From positions 248,001 to 312,000 of the forward strand of contig NZ_VHKL01000005.1 of NCBI RefSeq assembly GCF_007474605.1: 64,000 nucleotides of DNA. Reading direction: 5' to 3'. Source of the DNA: Rhodoligotrophos appendicifer (GTDB lineage Bacteria > Pseudomonadota > Alphaproteobacteria > Rhizobiales > Im1). The notes under the pieces were generated by a model. It did not search any database, was not told where the DNA came from, and saw only the letters and a list, made by a program, of their open reading frames with translations. Made by a program: the position numbers and the translations under genes. Below are positions 42,519 through 51,784 of the stretch, in pieces; position 1 is the first letter of the stretch; every line of letters starts with the position of its first letter.

Positions 42519-43871
42519 TCAGCCCTGGGGCGACAGAGCCAAGCAGTCGATGGACTTCCGCGACAGAGCTTTGCAGGTGGCTTTTGCGCTCTCCTGGGAG
42601 AAGCCGGAAAACCGAGCCCGATAGACTTTCTTTTCGCCGTCTGAGGCCTGGGTGAAACCGGATTTTCCGGCAATGGCTTTGACGCCGGTTGCTTTCACTT
42701 TGTCGATCTGCTTCTCGGCGCTGCTCTCGGAGGGGAAGGCGCCGACTTGAATGTGCCAGCTGCCATCGGCCGCCCGCGTCGGAGCTTGGGTCTCGGGCGC
42801 AGCGATGCTCTGAGTGGTCGTGGGCGAGGCGCTGGCGCTCTCAGCGAGAGCGGCGATCGTCAGCGGCGCAGTCGCATCGCTGGTGACGGCGGGGGTAGAT
42901 GTCGCGGCGACCTGGACGGGCCGCTCATCATCCCGGGAGTCGATGATCGGCGCCGCAGCGATTGAAGCCTTGATCGCAGGCGGGATCGCGCCGGCATAGG
43001 CGGCGATCGTGTAGCTCCGCCGCGCCGCGACTTTCGGGAAGAGCGAATCAAGCATCGCCTTCATCTGCTTGTCGCGCGCAGGACCCGTGCTTCCCCCCAT
43101 CACGACGCCGACGAGATGCTTGCCGTCGCGTTTGACCGACGCGATGAGATTGAAGCCGGAGGCATTGATGAAGCCGGTCTTGATGCCGTTCGTGCCGCGA
43201 TATTTCCCGATCAGCTTGTTATGCGAGCGGAAAGTCTTGCCGGCCACCGTGGCGCTCGAGATCGAGAAATATTTATAATAGTCCGGGAAGTCCCGCTGGA
43301 TGCGCAGGCCGAGCGTGGCGAGGTCTCTCGCGGTGGTCATCTGCGCCGAATTCGGCAGGCCTGACGCATTCTTGAACGTCGTGCGGCTCATCCCGAGGCT
43401 GCGCGCTGTATTTGTCATCCGGATTGCGAAAGTGGTTTCGCTGCCGCTGATGGTTTCGCCGACGGCCACGGCCACGTCATTGGCGGATTTGGTCACGAGG
43501 ACGCGGATGGCCTCATCCGCGGTGATGGACCGTCCCGGGGCGATGCCGAGCTTCGATGGCGACATGGAGGCGGCATGCTTTGTCATGACGATCGGTGTCT
43601 TCAGTGTCATCCGACCGGCACGCAGCTCCTGGAACAGAATGTAGATCGTCATCACTTTCGTGATCGAGGCGGGATACCGCAGGTCGTCCGGATTGCGGGA
43701 GTAGATCACTTCGCCGGTGGCCGCATCAACGGCGATGGCCGCATATTTTTCCGCTGCTGTCGCAGGCTCTACCGACACCAGTCCGGCGAACGCTGCAAGC
43801 AGCGCGACGACGAAAATCGGAACTGACAGTCCCCTGCAGCGCAGAGACGCGCACGAAAAAACAAACTTCAT
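42519..43871 (-). CDS. D-alanyl-D-alanine carboxypeptidase with SPOR domain
   Basis: I take ATG at 43871; a GTG two codons upstream is also possible. The product has about 450 residues. A signal peptide ends near AEKYAAIAVD. The penicillin-binding triad is visible: SITK (Ser69, Lys72), SAN (129-131) and KTG (231-233), typical of low-molecular-mass PBPs (DacA/PBP5 type). After a Pro/Ala/Thr-rich linker, the C-terminus is a SPOR domain (DGSWHIQVGAFPSESSAEKQIDKVKATGVKAI...YRARFSGFSQESAKATCKALSRKSIDCLAL). It trims pentapeptides, and SPOR would target it to division sites. A palindrome lies in its promoter region. Confidence 0.9.
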   Translation of the reverse strand: MKFVFSCASLRCRGLSVPIFVVALLAAFAGLVSVEPATAAEKYAAIAVDAATGEVIYSRNPDDLRYPASITKVMTIYILFQELRAGRMTLKTPIVMTKHAASMSPSKLGIAPGRSITADEAIRVLVTKSANDVAVAVGETISGSETTFAIRMTNTARSLGMSRTTFKNASGLPNSAQMTTARDLATLGLRIQRDFPDYYKYFSISSATVAGKTFRSHNKLIGKYRGTNGIKTGFINASGFNLIASVKRDGKHLVGVVMGGSTGPARDKQMKAMLDSLFPKVAARRSYTIAAYAGAIPPAIKASIAAAPIIDSRDDERPVQVAATSTPAVTSDATAPLTIAALAESASASPTTTQSIAAPETQAPTRAADGSWHIQVGAFPSESSAEKQIDKVKATGVKAIAGKSGFTQASDGEKKVYRARFSGFSQESAKATCKALSRKSIDCLALSPQG

Positions 43872-43900
43872 TCTCACCAGACCCGCCCAAAAGCGCCTAC

Positions 43901-43929
43901 AAAGTGAACAACACGGCCGTGTTAGTCAA
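43901..43929 (-). promoter_or_regulatory. Candidate promoter with 14-bp palindrome upstream of the carboxypeptidase
   Basis: On the minus strand TTGACT (43929-43924) and a weak CACTTT (43906-43901) are 17 bases apart. The spacer contains a perfect 14-bp palindrome, AACACGGCCGTGTT, at 43910-43923. A palindrome in a promoter spacer is well placed for a repressor. The rest of 43930-44100 shows no gene. Confidence 0.35.
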
Positions 43930-44103
43930 CTCGGACTGCGGAAAAAACGTTTCGTAAACTGCTACTGATTCGCCATACGCTTGTCTATCAAGGCCGCAGA
44001 ACTGACGCCGGAATGCCATCTTTGGGTCCGCAACCTTCGGCCGCAGCCGCCGTGATCATCTCGATGTCGGATTACCAAATCGTGAATGGGGCCCTCGGCG
44101 TTC

Positions 44104-44157
44104 TTTTTGTGCACCGCACAAAAAATCTCTTGACCCTTTTTGTGCGCTGCATATATT
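44104..44157 (+). promoter_or_regulatory. Phasin promoter with two PhaR-like operator sites
   Basis: TTGACC at 44130-44135 and TATATT at 44152-44157 are 16 bases apart. A perfect 9-bp inverted repeat (TTTTTGTGC, ACC, then its complement) occupies 44104-44124. A second copy of the left arm, TTTTTGTGC, followed by GCT and GCA (44137-44151), sits in the promoter spacer. Both sites contain TGC-N3-GCA. PhaR, the polyhydroxyalkanoate-responsive repressor of phasin genes, binds TGC-rich palindromes of this kind in other alphaproteobacteria. Assignment to PhaR is inferred. Confidence 0.65.
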
Positions 44158-44233
44158 AAACCCCAAGGCCGAGAGTAATGGAGCCACCGCACCTGGCTTC
44201 TTCGGCACCACTGAAAAGGGATGGAGTGTTATA

Positions 44234-44584
44234 ATGAACATGATCAATGGCGTTGACGAGATCCAGGCGTTTGGCAAGGAAAACCTCGAGGCATCCATTG
44301 CCAGCGCGACGGCAATGACGAAGGGCATGCAGACGATTGCGGCCGAATGTGCCGATTTCTCTGTGAAGGCCTTCGAGCATGGGGCCCAGGCGATCGACAA
44401 GGTGATGTCGGCGAAGACCCCTGAGAAGATGTTTGAAGCTCAGCAGAACTTCGCTCGCGAGGCTTTCGAGTCTTACGTCGGCCAGGTGAACAAGCTCGGC
44501 GAAATGTACATGTCTGCCGCGCGCGATTGCTATAGCGCCTTCGAAGGCAAGGCGAGCCTCTTCGGCGGTAAGATCGGTCGCTGA
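44234..44584 (+). CDS. Phasin family protein
   Basis: The 116-residue protein is all alpha-helical without a signal peptide. IQAFGKENLEASIASATAMTKGMQTIAAECADFSVKAFEHGAQAIDKVMSAKTPEKMFEAQQNFAREAFESYVGQVNKLGEMYMSAARDC matches the Phasin_2 layout. Phasins coat polyhydroxyalkanoate granules and control their size. A strong promoter with two operator-like repeats precedes it, and a terminator follows closely, so it is a single-gene unit. No PHA synthase is in the window. Confidence 0.92.
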   Translation: MNMINGVDEIQAFGKENLEASIASATAMTKGMQTIAAECADFSVKAFEHGAQAIDKVMSAKTPEKMFEAQQNFAREAFESYVGQVNKLGEMYMSAARDCYSAFEGKASLFGGKIGR

Positions 44585-44631
44585 TCATCGCTTTCTAGCC
44601 TGACCCGCGGCGCGCGCCGCGGAGATCTGAC

Positions 44632-44662
44632 AGCCCGGTACGGACGACGTGCCGGGCTTTTT
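44632..44662 (+). terminator. Rho-independent terminator after the phasin gene
   Basis: AGCCCGGTAC (44632-44641) pairs with GTGCCGGGCT (44649-44658), ten base pairs with one G-T, and is followed by a T-run to 44662. It closes the phasin unit before clpS. Confidence 0.85.
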
Positions 44663-44820
44663 ATGTGTCGGTGAGCCCGATCCCGACTTTCCCTCCTCGC
44701 AATCCGCCGACGAACTCATATATAATTTCAGCGAACGGTGATCGCCCGGCATCGGAGACCCTTCCGGCGGCGGGGCGCCGTCCGATCGCTCTCATGCAAG
44801 TCTTGGTGGCTACGACCTTT

Positions 44821-45147
44821 ATGGCGAATGGAAACAACGGCAATCGAGAAGACGGCCAAAGTGGCGTGGTCACGCGGACGCGAACGCGGACCAAGAAGCC
44901 CAGCATGTACAAGGTGCTGCTTCTGAACGATGATTACACGCCGATGGAGTTTGTTGTTCACGTACTTGAACGGTTTTTCAGTAAGGGGCGCGAAGACGCC
45001 ACGCGGATCATGCTTCACGTTCATCAGAAGGGCGTCGGCATCTGCGGGGTCTACACCTATGAAGTGGCGGAGACGAAAGTGACACAGGTCATGGAGTTTG
45101 CACGTCAGCATCAGCACCCCTTACAGTGTACGATGGAAAAGGAGTGA
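44821..45147 (+). CDS. clpS: ATP-dependent Clp protease adaptor ClpS
   Basis: ATG at 44821 gives 108 residues; longer starts add an unlikely N-terminus. [63 protein letters not shown] is the ClpS core, with the [10 protein letters not shown] motif that reads N-degron residues. It delivers N-end rule substrates to ClpAP. The stop is eight bases before the clpA GTG, so the two are co-translated. A TATAAT at 44721 might be its -10 box, but no -35 stands out. Confidence 0.95.
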   Translation: MANGNNGNREDGQSGVVTRTRTRTKKPSMYKVLLLNDDYTPMEFVVHVLERFFSKGREDATRIMLHVHQKGVGICGVYTYEVAETKVTQVMEFARQHQHPLQCTMEKE

Positions 45148-45155
45148 TCGGCCCC

Positions 45156-47558
45156 GTGCCTAGTTTTTCACGCAGCCTCGAACAGGCCCTTCATCGGGCC
45201 CTGGCGCTTGCCAACGAACGGCATCACGAATACGCGACCCTCGAGCATCTCTTGCTCGCGCTGGTCGACGACAAGGACTCGGCTGCGGTCATGCGGGCCT
45301 GCAATGTCGATCTTGATCTGCTTCGTCGCAATCTGGAGAGTTACATCGATACCGAGCTTGCCAACCTCGTGGTTGATCACGGTGTTGAGTCCAAGCCCAC
45401 GGCGGGTTTCCAGCGCGTCATCCAGCGCGCCGTCATTCACGTTCAGTCCTCCGGTCGCGAAGAGGTGACCGGCGCGAACGTTTTGGTGGCGATTTTTGCG
45501 GAACGCGAGAGCCACGCGGCGTTCTTCCTGCAGGAGCAGGATATGACCCGCTACGACGCGGTCAATTATATTTCGCATGGGATCGGCAAGCGGCCGGGCC
45601 TGTCGGAGCCTCGGGCGGTCCGGGGTGCCGAGCAGGAGCAGGCGGACGAAGGTGAGGCCAACGTGAAGGGCGGCAATGACGCGCTTGAAGCCTACTGCGT
45701 CAATCTCAACCGCAAGGCGGAGGAGGGGCGTATCGATCCGCTGATCGGCCGGGACGAGGAGGTCCGCCGGACCATCCAGGTCCTCTGTCGGCGTCAGAAG
45801 AACAATCCGCTCTTCGTCGGTGATCCCGGCGTGGGCAAGACGGCCATCGCCGAGGGGCTCGCGCGCAAGATCGTCAACAATGACGTGCCCGAGGTCCTCA
45901 AGTCCTGCACGATCTTCCAGCTCGACATGGGCACGCTTCTCGCCGGCACCCGCTATCGCGGCGACTTCGAGGAGCGCATCAAGGCGGTGATCAAGGAGAT
46001 CGAGCGCTATCCAGGCGCCATCATGTTCATCGACGAGATCCACACCGTGATCGGTGCGGGGGCCACGTCCGGTGGGGCGATGGATGCCTCCAACCTGTTG
46101 AAACCGGCATTGGCCGGCGGCGCGTTGCGCTGCATGGGGTCGACCACCTACAAGGAATACCGTCAGCATTTCGAGAAGGATCGGGCGCTCGTCCGGCGCT
46201 TCCAGAAGATCGATGTGAGCGAGCCTACCGTCGAGGATGCAGTGAAGATCCTCAAAGGCCTCAAGCCTTATTTCGAGGAGTTCCACGGGGTCCGTTACAC
46301 GGCGGAGGCGGTGCGCACTGCAGTCGAGCTGTCAGCGCGCTACATCAATGACAGGAAGCTGCCCGACAAGGCCATCGACGTGATCGACGAGACCGGCGCC
46401 TCGCAGATGCTTCTCCCCGAGAGCAAGCGCAAGCGCACCATCGGCGTCAAGGAGGTCGAGGAGACCATCGCCAAGATGGCGCGCATCCCGCCGAAAACCG
46501 TCTCCAAGGATGACGCGGTGCTGTTGAAAGACCTCGCCGAGGACTTGAAGCGGGTCGTCTTCGGCCAGGATGCGGCGATCCAGGCACTGGCCTCCGCCAT
46601 CAAGCTGTCCCGCGCCGGTCTGCGCGAGCCGGAGAAGCCCATCGGCTGCTATCTGTTCTCAGGCCCGACCGGTGTCGGCAAGACCGAGGTCGCCAAGCAG
46701 CTCGCGAGTTTGATGGGTGTCAACCTGCTGCGCTTCGACATGTCGGAATATATGGAGCGCCACTCGGTCTCGCGGCTGATCGGTGCCCCTCCCGGCTATG
46801 TCGGCTTCGATCAGGGCGGTTTGCTGACCGATGGCATCGACCAGCATCCGCACACGGTGCTCCTCCTCGACGAGATCGAGAAGGCTCACCCTGACCTGTT
46901 CAACATCCTCTTGCAGGTCATGGATCACGGCAAGCTCACCGATCACAATGGCAAGTCGGTCGACTTCCGCAATGTGATCCTGATCATGACCACGAACGCC
47001 GGCGCCCAGGACCTGGCCAGGGCACCGATCGGCTTCACCCGCGACAAGCGGGAAGGCGAGGATTCCGAGGCCATCAACCGCATGTTCTCGCCCGAGTTCC
47101 GTAATCGTCTCGACGCGGTTATTGCCTTCGGCAATCTCCCCGCTGAGGTGGTTCGCCAAGTGGTCGAGAAATTCGTGCTCCAGCTCGAGGCTCAGCTTGC
47201 CGACCGTCAGGTCAATATCGAGCTGTCGTCGGAAGCCGCCGATTGGCTCGCCAAGGAAGGCTATGACGAGCTCTACGGCGCGCGGCCTCTGGCCCGCGTC
47301 ATTCAGCAGCACATCAAGCAGCCCTTGGCGGACGAGGTGCTGTTCGGCAAGCTCACCGGCGGAGGCACCGTTCGCGTGACCTTGCAGGACGATGCCGGCA
47401 AGAAGGCGCTCGGCTTCGAATATCTCTCCCGCGAGCAGGAGATCGCCGTGCCGCCGGAGCCCAAATCGGGCAAGGGCAAGGGGACGTCGAAGCGCAAACC
47501 CAAACCGGGTTCGAGTGGGGGCGGCAGCAAGCCGCTTGTGCCGGAATTGACGGATTGA
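45156..47558 (+). CDS. clpA: ATP-dependent Clp protease ATP-binding subunit ClpA
   Basis: GTG at 45156 (encoding [16 protein letters not shown]...) has GGAG about eleven bases upstream and fits the family N-terminus; the product is 800 residues. The N domain binds ClpS. D1 has GDPGVGKTA and [28 protein letters not shown]2 has GPTGVGKTE and [24 protein letters not shown]. The tail carries a Lys/Pro/Gly/Ser-rich C-terminal extension ([21 protein letters not shown]). It unfolds proteins for ClpP. clpP is not nearby. A hairpin terminator follows. Confidence 0.96.
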   Translation: MPSFSRSLEQALHRALALANERHHEYATLEHLLLALVDDKDSAAVMRACNVDLDLLRRNLESYIDTELANLVVDHGVESKPTAGFQRVIQRAVIHVQSSGREEVTGANVLVAIFAERESHAAFFLQEQDMTRYDAVNYISHGIGKRPGLSEPRAVRGAEQEQADEGEANVKGGNDALEAYCVNLNRKAEEGRIDPLIGRDEEVRRTIQVLCRRQKNNPLFVGDPGVGKTAIAEGLARKIVNNDVPEVLKSCTIFQLDMGTLLAGTRYRGDFEERIKAVIKEIERYPGAIMFIDEIHTVIGAGATSGGAMDASNLLKPALAGGALRCMGSTTYKEYRQHFEKDRALVRRFQKIDVSEPTVEDAVKILKGLKPYFEEFHGVRYTAEAVRTAVELSARYINDRKLPDKAIDVIDETGASQMLLPESKRKRTIGVKEVEETIAKMARIPPKTVSKDDAVLLKDLAEDLKRVVFGQDAAIQALASAIKLSRAGLREPEKPIGCYLFSGPTGVGKTEVAKQLASLMGVNLLRFDMSEYMERHSVSRLIGAPPGYVGFDQGGLLTDGIDQHPHTVLLLDEIEKAHPDLFNILLQVMDHGKLTDHNGKSVDFRNVILIMTTNAGAQDLARAPIGFTRDKREGEDSEAINRMFSPEFRNRLDAVIAFGNLPAEVVRQVVEKFVLQLEAQLADRQVNIELSSEAADWLAKEGYDELYGARPLARVIQQHIKQPLADEVLFGKLTGGGTVRVTLQDDAGKKALGFEYLSREQEIAVPPEPKSGKGKGTSKRKPKPGSSGGGSKPLVPELTD

Positions 47559-47562
47559 GACG

Positions 47563-47587
47563 AGAGGGGGCCGCGGGCCCCCTCTTT
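47563..47587 (+). terminator. Rho-independent terminator after clpA
   Basis: AGAGGGGGCC (47563-47572) pairs with GGCCCCCTCT (47576-47585) around a three-base loop and is followed by TT, a very GC-rich stem with a short T-tract. It lies five bases after the clpA stop. Confidence 0.75.
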
Positions 47588-47685
47588 CATGGAGGGTGTC
47601 GCGAGCCGACGCGACGGTGGCGCGCTTTACTTTTTGCCTGAGCTGTTTCATTCCTGCCTCAGAACTTTTGCCAGGGACACATGTG

Positions 47686-48039
47686 ATGGCGACAACGACG
47701 AATCGTTCGGATCTCAATTCTCAGGCCAGTGCGGCCGCCGCCCATTTGGGTGGCCCCGCCATCCGCTGGATTTCCACGATCGGTGTCGCAACGCTGGTCT
47801 TTGCCGAGGTGGAGGCCACGGCCGCCGCGCTCTGCTGGTCGCTCCAGGGTATCTTGGGCCTGCCGGACACCATCGCCCTCGGCATGTTTTCTATTCTCTT
47901 TCTTGCCGGGGTCTGGGCCACGCTGTGGTTCGCGATGCGCAATTGGCATGTCGAGAAGCGCCTGGAGCGGGGCTTGGAGATCGACGATCCGCAATGGTCG
48001 GTCATGGCCTACATGAAGCGGCGTTCTGATCCCGCGTGA
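47686..48039 (+). CDS. Two-helix membrane protein of unknown function
   Basis: ATG at 47686 has AGGGA about eight bases upstream; the longer frame is not convincing. The product has 117 residues. TMs lie at about 30-50 and 58-80 (WISTIGVATLVFAEVEATAAALCW and TIALGMFSILFLAGVWATLWFAM). A short charged C-terminal tail, EKRLERGLEIDDPQWSVMAYMKRR, faces the cytoplasm or periplasm. The stop overlaps the amidase GTG by four bases (GTGA), so the two are co-translated. Its function may relate to the amidase. Confidence 0.6.
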   Translation: MATTTNRSDLNSQASAAAAHLGGPAIRWISTIGVATLVFAEVEATAAALCWSLQGILGLPDTIALGMFSILFLAGVWATLWFAMRNWHVEKRLERGLEIDDPQWSVMAYMKRRSDPA

Positions 48040-48791
48040 CGGTGTCCGCCAGGCGGATCCGCGAGGTGCCATCACCGAATTTCGGTGAGCGCAAGGCTGA
48101 CACGCGCGTCGAGATTCTGCTGCTTCACTATACCGGCATGAAGGATGCTCTGACGGCCTGCCGCTGGATGTGTGATGAGCGTTCCGAGGTCTCCTCGCAT
48201 TACCTGGTCGACGAGCACGGCGTCGTCACCCGCCTGGTGCCAGAGGAAAAACGCGCATGGCATGCGGGCGTTTCCTATTGGGCAGGGGCCAGCGACATCA
48301 ACTCTCGGTCCATCGGAATCGAGATCCACAATCCCGGTCATGAACGCGGCTACCCTGATTTTCCAGACATTCAGATGCGGGCCGTCATTGACCTCTGCTC
48401 TGCCATTGTCGCCCGCCATCCTATTCCACCCGAAGGCGTTCTCGCCCATTCCGATGTTGCCCCGGAGCGGAAGATTGACCCAGGCGAGAAATTCCCCTGG
48501 GAACGGCTGCATCGGGCCGGTATCGGCCATTGGGTGCCGCCGGCGCCGATCACGGAGGGAGCGATCCTCCAGGCAGATGATGCGGGCGAGGAGGTGGCCG
48601 ACCTGCAGCAGGCTCTGAGCGAGTACGGCTATGGCATTGAAGTGACAGGCCAGTATGATCTGCGCACCACTCTCATCGTCACGGCCTTCCAGCGGCACTT
48701 TCGCCCGGAGCGTGTCGATGGTCTTGCGGACGCCTCGACGATCGACACCGTGCACAGGCTGCTCGCCGCTCGCCGCACGCACGGCCCTTGA
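48036..48791 (+). CDS. N-acetylmuramoyl-L-alanine amidase (AmpD/AmiD type)
   Basis: The GTG at 48036 overlaps the upstream stop. The 251-residue protein has an Amidase_2 zinc domain: LLLHYTGM (first His), SSHYLVDEHG, WHAGVSYWAGASDINSRSIGIEIHNPGH, AHSDVAPERKIDPGEKFPW (second His and Asp). A short peptidoglycan-binding_1 domain follows at about 185-245 (EEVADLQQALSEYGYGIEVTGQYDLRT). No signal peptide is seen, so a cytoplasmic AmpD-like role in recycling anhydro-muropeptides is likely, although AmiD-like outer location cannot be excluded. The RNase P RNA gene follows directly. Confidence 0.9.
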   Translation: MTVSARRIREVPSPNFGERKADTRVEILLLHYTGMKDALTACRWMCDERSEVSSHYLVDEHGVVTRLVPEEKRAWHAGVSYWAGASDINSRSIGIEIHNPGHERGYPDFPDIQMRAVIDLCSAIVARHPIPPEGVLAHSDVAPERKIDPGEKFPWERLHRAGIGHWVPPAPITEGAILQADDAGEEVADLQQALSEYGYGIEVTGQYDLRTTLIVTAFQRHFRPERVDGLADASTIDTVHRLLAARRTHGP

Positions 48792-48824
48792 CGGCGGGGG
48801 ATGCCGCCCTATACCTGCTGCCGA

Positions 48825-49222
<398 letters not shown>

Positions 49223-49346
49223 TTTTATCTGATCACGGCTGGTCCGCCGACACGCTGCTGATGTACACTAGCGCTTCGCTACCACCCGGCGGCCTCAGGC
49301 GCTCTCCTGAGACATTGGGGTGTCAATCTGATTCGAGGCAGGAGCC

Positions 49347-49610
49347 ATGATCATCAAGAAATTAGCCGTCGTCGCGGCATTGGGTGCAGCCATCGCAGCG
49401 GGTGTCGCCGCTCCGCCTGCAGCGCAGGCCCATTGGCATAATGGAGCCGCTTTCGTCGGGGGCATGGTGGCAGGCGCCGTCGTCGCCGGAGCAGCCGTCG
49501 CGGCCACGACGCCGCGGGTCTATGTTGCACCCCGCGCCTATTACGGCCCCGCCTGCGGTTACTATCCTTACCCGCCTTGCGGCCCCGTCTATTACCCGCC
49601 GCGCTATTGA
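49347..49610 (+). CDS. Small secreted Gly/Pro/Tyr-rich protein
   Basis: The 87-residue ORF begins at ATG 49347 behind AGGCAGGAGCC. A signal peptide (MIIKKLAVVAALGAAIAAGVAAPPAAQA) is followed by HWHNGAAFVGGMVAGAVVAGAAVAA, a second hydrophobic Gly/Ala stretch with GxxxG spacing that may insert in a membrane. It ends in a Tyr/Pro/Cys tail (YYGPACGYYPYPPCGPVYYPPRY). Such small envelope proteins are common in rhizobia; none has a defined role that I know. Two Cys could form a disulfide. Confidence 0.6.
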   Translation: MIIKKLAVVAALGAAIAAGVAAPPAAQAHWHNGAAFVGGMVAGAVVAGAAVAATTPRVYVAPRAYYGPACGYYPYPPCGPVYYPPRY

Positions 49611-49696
49611 GGGTTCGTCATCGGCCGATGACCGGCTGTGATTCTGATTCATGTTCCTGGCGCAAGCGTCTGGAACTCAAGAGGGAATATGGACAA

Positions 49697-50194
49697 ATGA
49701 GAGTGAAGACGATCTTGGCGGCGGGCCTCGTCACGGGACTCTGCACGGGCGCGGCCTTGGCGCAGACGGCAACGCCCCCCACGCCTCCAATGCCACCGGC
49801 CCAGCAGGGCATGCCCGGCATGCCCGGCATGTCGCCTGAGACCCTGGAGGCGTTGAAGCCTCTGAATTGCACCGTCACCAAGGTCATGTCCTGCAAGGTC
49901 GAAAGTGGCTGCAAGGACGCCCAGTCCTTTGGCGACGTGCCCCTGCCGGCAAAGGTGCTGGTGGATCCAGAGCACCGTCTCATCGCGGGCGTGAATACTG
50001 ACGGCCTGCCGCATGTCTCGGACATCCAGCTCTACAGCCAGACCGAGTATTACATGACGGTTCAAGGGATCGACGGGCAGGTCGGCTGGATGATCCACGC
50101 CTCCCGCAAAGACCCTTCCATGACCTTTACCGTGGCCTCCCACCACGCCGTGCTGACGGGGTTCGGCGACTGCAAGACCATCGAGAACAAGTAG
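49697..50194 (+). CDS. Secreted protein of unknown function
   Basis: ATG at 49697 starts a clear signal peptide (MRVKTILAAGLVTGLCTGAALAQ). The mature part has about 142 residues: a Pro/Met-rich start with a short GMPGMPGM repeat, then LNCTVTKVMSCKVESGCKDAQSFGDVPLPAKVLVDPEHRLIAGVNTDGLPHVSDIQ and a beta-rich end, YYMTVQGIDGQVGWMIHASRKDPSMTFTVAS. Four Cys suggest disulfides in the periplasm. I do not recognise a named family. The stop is followed by a hairpin (GCGAGCG at 50206, CGCTCGC at 50225) without T-tract. Confidence 0.6.
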   Translation: MRVKTILAAGLVTGLCTGAALAQTATPPTPPMPPAQQGMPGMPGMSPETLEALKPLNCTVTKVMSCKVESGCKDAQSFGDVPLPAKVLVDPEHRLIAGVNTDGLPHVSDIQLYSQTEYYMTVQGIDGQVGWMIHASRKDPSMTFTVASHHAVLTGFGDCKTIENK

Positions 50195-50345
50195 ACCACA
50201 AGCCGGCGAGCGGAGACTGCTCTTCGCTCGCACCGCCCTATCCTGATCCGCTGCGGCAAGGATGCCACACCGATCCTGTTTGCCCGAAGTCGCTCGCTGC
50301 CCCCCACCATCGCAACCGATTGTTAAGCCTGTTCTGCGCACAGTG

Positions 50346-50360
50346 CTAACCATCGATTAA
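50346..50360. promoter_or_regulatory. CtrA-like binding site upstream of the dcw cluster
   Basis: CTAA at 50346-50349, seven bases, and TTAA at 50357-50360 match the CtrA consensus TTAA-N7-TTAA in seven of eight bases with exact spacing. It lies about 58 bases before the rsmH start. CtrA controls division genes in alphaproteobacteria. The 50195-50417 gap contains no mraZ and no other gene. Confidence 0.4.
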
Positions 50361-50417
50361 TGGGCCCTCCCATGGCCTTTCGCGGTGGCGTATCTGACGT
50401 GGTGTCGAGTAGCTTGA

Positions 50418-51440
50418 ATGCCTGCCTTTCATAAGGAGCAGATGCCGAGCGGCCATGTGCCGGTCCTCCTCGCCGAGGTGATGGCAGCGCTTGCGCCGAA
50501 AGCTTCGGAAATCTTCATCGACGGGACCTTCGGCGCTGGCGGCTACAGTCGCGCTTTGCTGGAAGTGGAGGGCACCACGGTCATTGCCATAGACCGCGAT
50601 CCCACGGCCATCGCGGCTGGTCAGCCTCTGCTGGAGAAATATCCGGGACGGTTGTCTCTCCTTCCCGGGCGCTTTGCAGAAATGGCGGAGCTGGTCTCCG
50701 CTCTGGGAGTGTCCTCGGTCGATGGCGTCACTCTCGATGTCGGCGTGTCCTCCATGCAGCTCGACCAAGCCGAGCGGGGGTTTTCCTTCATGCAGGATGG
50801 CCCCCTCGACATGCGCATGGGCGGCGAGGGCATGAGCGCCGCGGATGTGGTGGCCGAGTTCTCCGAGACGGCACTGGCGAATGTGATCTTTACCTACGGT
50901 GAAGAACGCAAGTCTCGGCCTATAGCGCGGGCCATCGTCAAGGCGCGTTCGATCGAGCCGATCGCCCGCACGGTCCAGTTGGCCGAAATCGTGGAGCGCG
51001 CCTTGGGGGGACGCCGGCCTCAGGATCGGATCCATCCGGCGACCCGCACCTTCCAGGCTTTGAGAATCTTCGTCAATGACGAGCTCGGTGAGCTTGCCCG
51101 CGGCTTGGGGGCAGCTGAACGACTTTTGCGTCCGGGCGGACGTCTCGCCGTGGTCTCCTTCCACTCCCTTGAGGATCGGATCGTGAAGCGTTTTTTCGCC
51201 GACCGCACGGGCCGCTCTCCGCGCACCTCCCGTCATGCGCCCGAGGAGGATCATGTCGCGCCGAGCTTCGAGGCGATTGGCAGAGGTGTGATCTCCGCCT
51301 CAGAGGCCGAAGCGCGCGATAATCCTCGCGCCCGCTCCGCAAAGCTTCGGGCCGGATGCCGCACATCTGCCGATGCCATTCCGCTCGATGCCGAGCGGCT
51401 GGGCATGAAGGCCATCGATCGCGAGGCCCTGTCATGCTGA
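50418..51440 (+). CDS. rsmH: 16S rRNA (cytosine(1402)-N(4))-methyltransferase
   Basis: The frame starts at ATG 50418; an ATG at 50442 directly after AAGGAGCAG is an equally good start, giving [13 protein letters not shown]. The product has 340 residues. SAM-binding [52 protein letters not shown]-like [16 protein letters not shown] and [23 protein letters not shown] are family blocks. It methylates C1402 in the ribosomal P-site. It opens the dcw cluster, where mraZ normally precedes it but is not present here. It overlaps ftsL by seven bases. Confidence 0.95.
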   Translation: MPAFHKEQMPSGHVPVLLAEVMAALAPKASEIFIDGTFGAGGYSRALLEVEGTTVIAIDRDPTAIAAGQPLLEKYPGRLSLLPGRFAEMAELVSALGVSSVDGVTLDVGVSSMQLDQAERGFSFMQDGPLDMRMGGEGMSAADVVAEFSETALANVIFTYGEERKSRPIARAIVKARSIEPIARTVQLAEIVERALGGRRPQDRIHPATRTFQALRIFVNDELGELARGLGAAERLLRPGGRLAVVSFHSLEDRIVKRFFADRTGRSPRTSRHAPEEDHVAPSFEAIGRGVISASEAEARDNPRARSAKLRAGCRTSADAIPLDAERLGMKAIDREALSC

Positions 51441-51784
51441 GAATTCTGAACGGCATCCTGGTGGTTGCCCTCATGGGACTGGCCTTCTGGCTCTACCGCC
51501 TCGAATACGATGCCCGTGTGGCCGAGAACCAGATCTCGACCCTGAAGCGACAGATCACCGGCGAGTATGAGGCGATCAGGCTCCTGCGCGGCGAATGGGC
51601 GCATCTCACGCGACCGCAACGGATTCAGGAACTCGCCGCCAAGCACCTGACCATGGCGCCGCTGCAGCCGCCGCAGATCATCGCGGCTCAGGATCTAGCG
51701 ACGGCGATCCCCGAATATGATCGGTTCCGTAAGCCCGATGTTGATGGCGATCCGATCGCCAACCTGCTCGATGGATTGGAATAA
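51434..51784 (+). CDS. ftsL: Cell division protein FtsL
   Basis: ATG at 51434 overlaps the rsmH stop. The 116-residue bitopic protein has a short N-terminus, one TM at about residues 5-20 ([19 protein letters not shown]), and a coiled-coil periplasmic segment ([46 protein letters not shown]). Position between rsmH and ftsI is the best evidence, as FtsL sequences diverge. It forms the FtsQLB complex that activates septal wall synthesis. Its stop (TAATG) overlaps ftsI. Confidence 0.9.
   Translation: MLRILNGILVVALMGLAFWLYRLEYDARVAENQISTLKRQITGEYEAIRLLRGEWAHLTRPQRIQELAAKHLTMAPLQPPQIIAAQDLATAIPEYDRFRKPDVDGDPIANLLDGLE

Noticed and set aside
44715-44730. Heat-shock promoter for clpS
   Set aside because: TATAAT is present, but a -35 box at proper spacing for sigma-70 or sigma-32 could not be found.
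49800-49850. Short direct repeat in the secreted protein gene (GMPGMPGM)
   Set aside because: Only two or three units of a Met-Pro-Gly repeat; ordinary coding variation.
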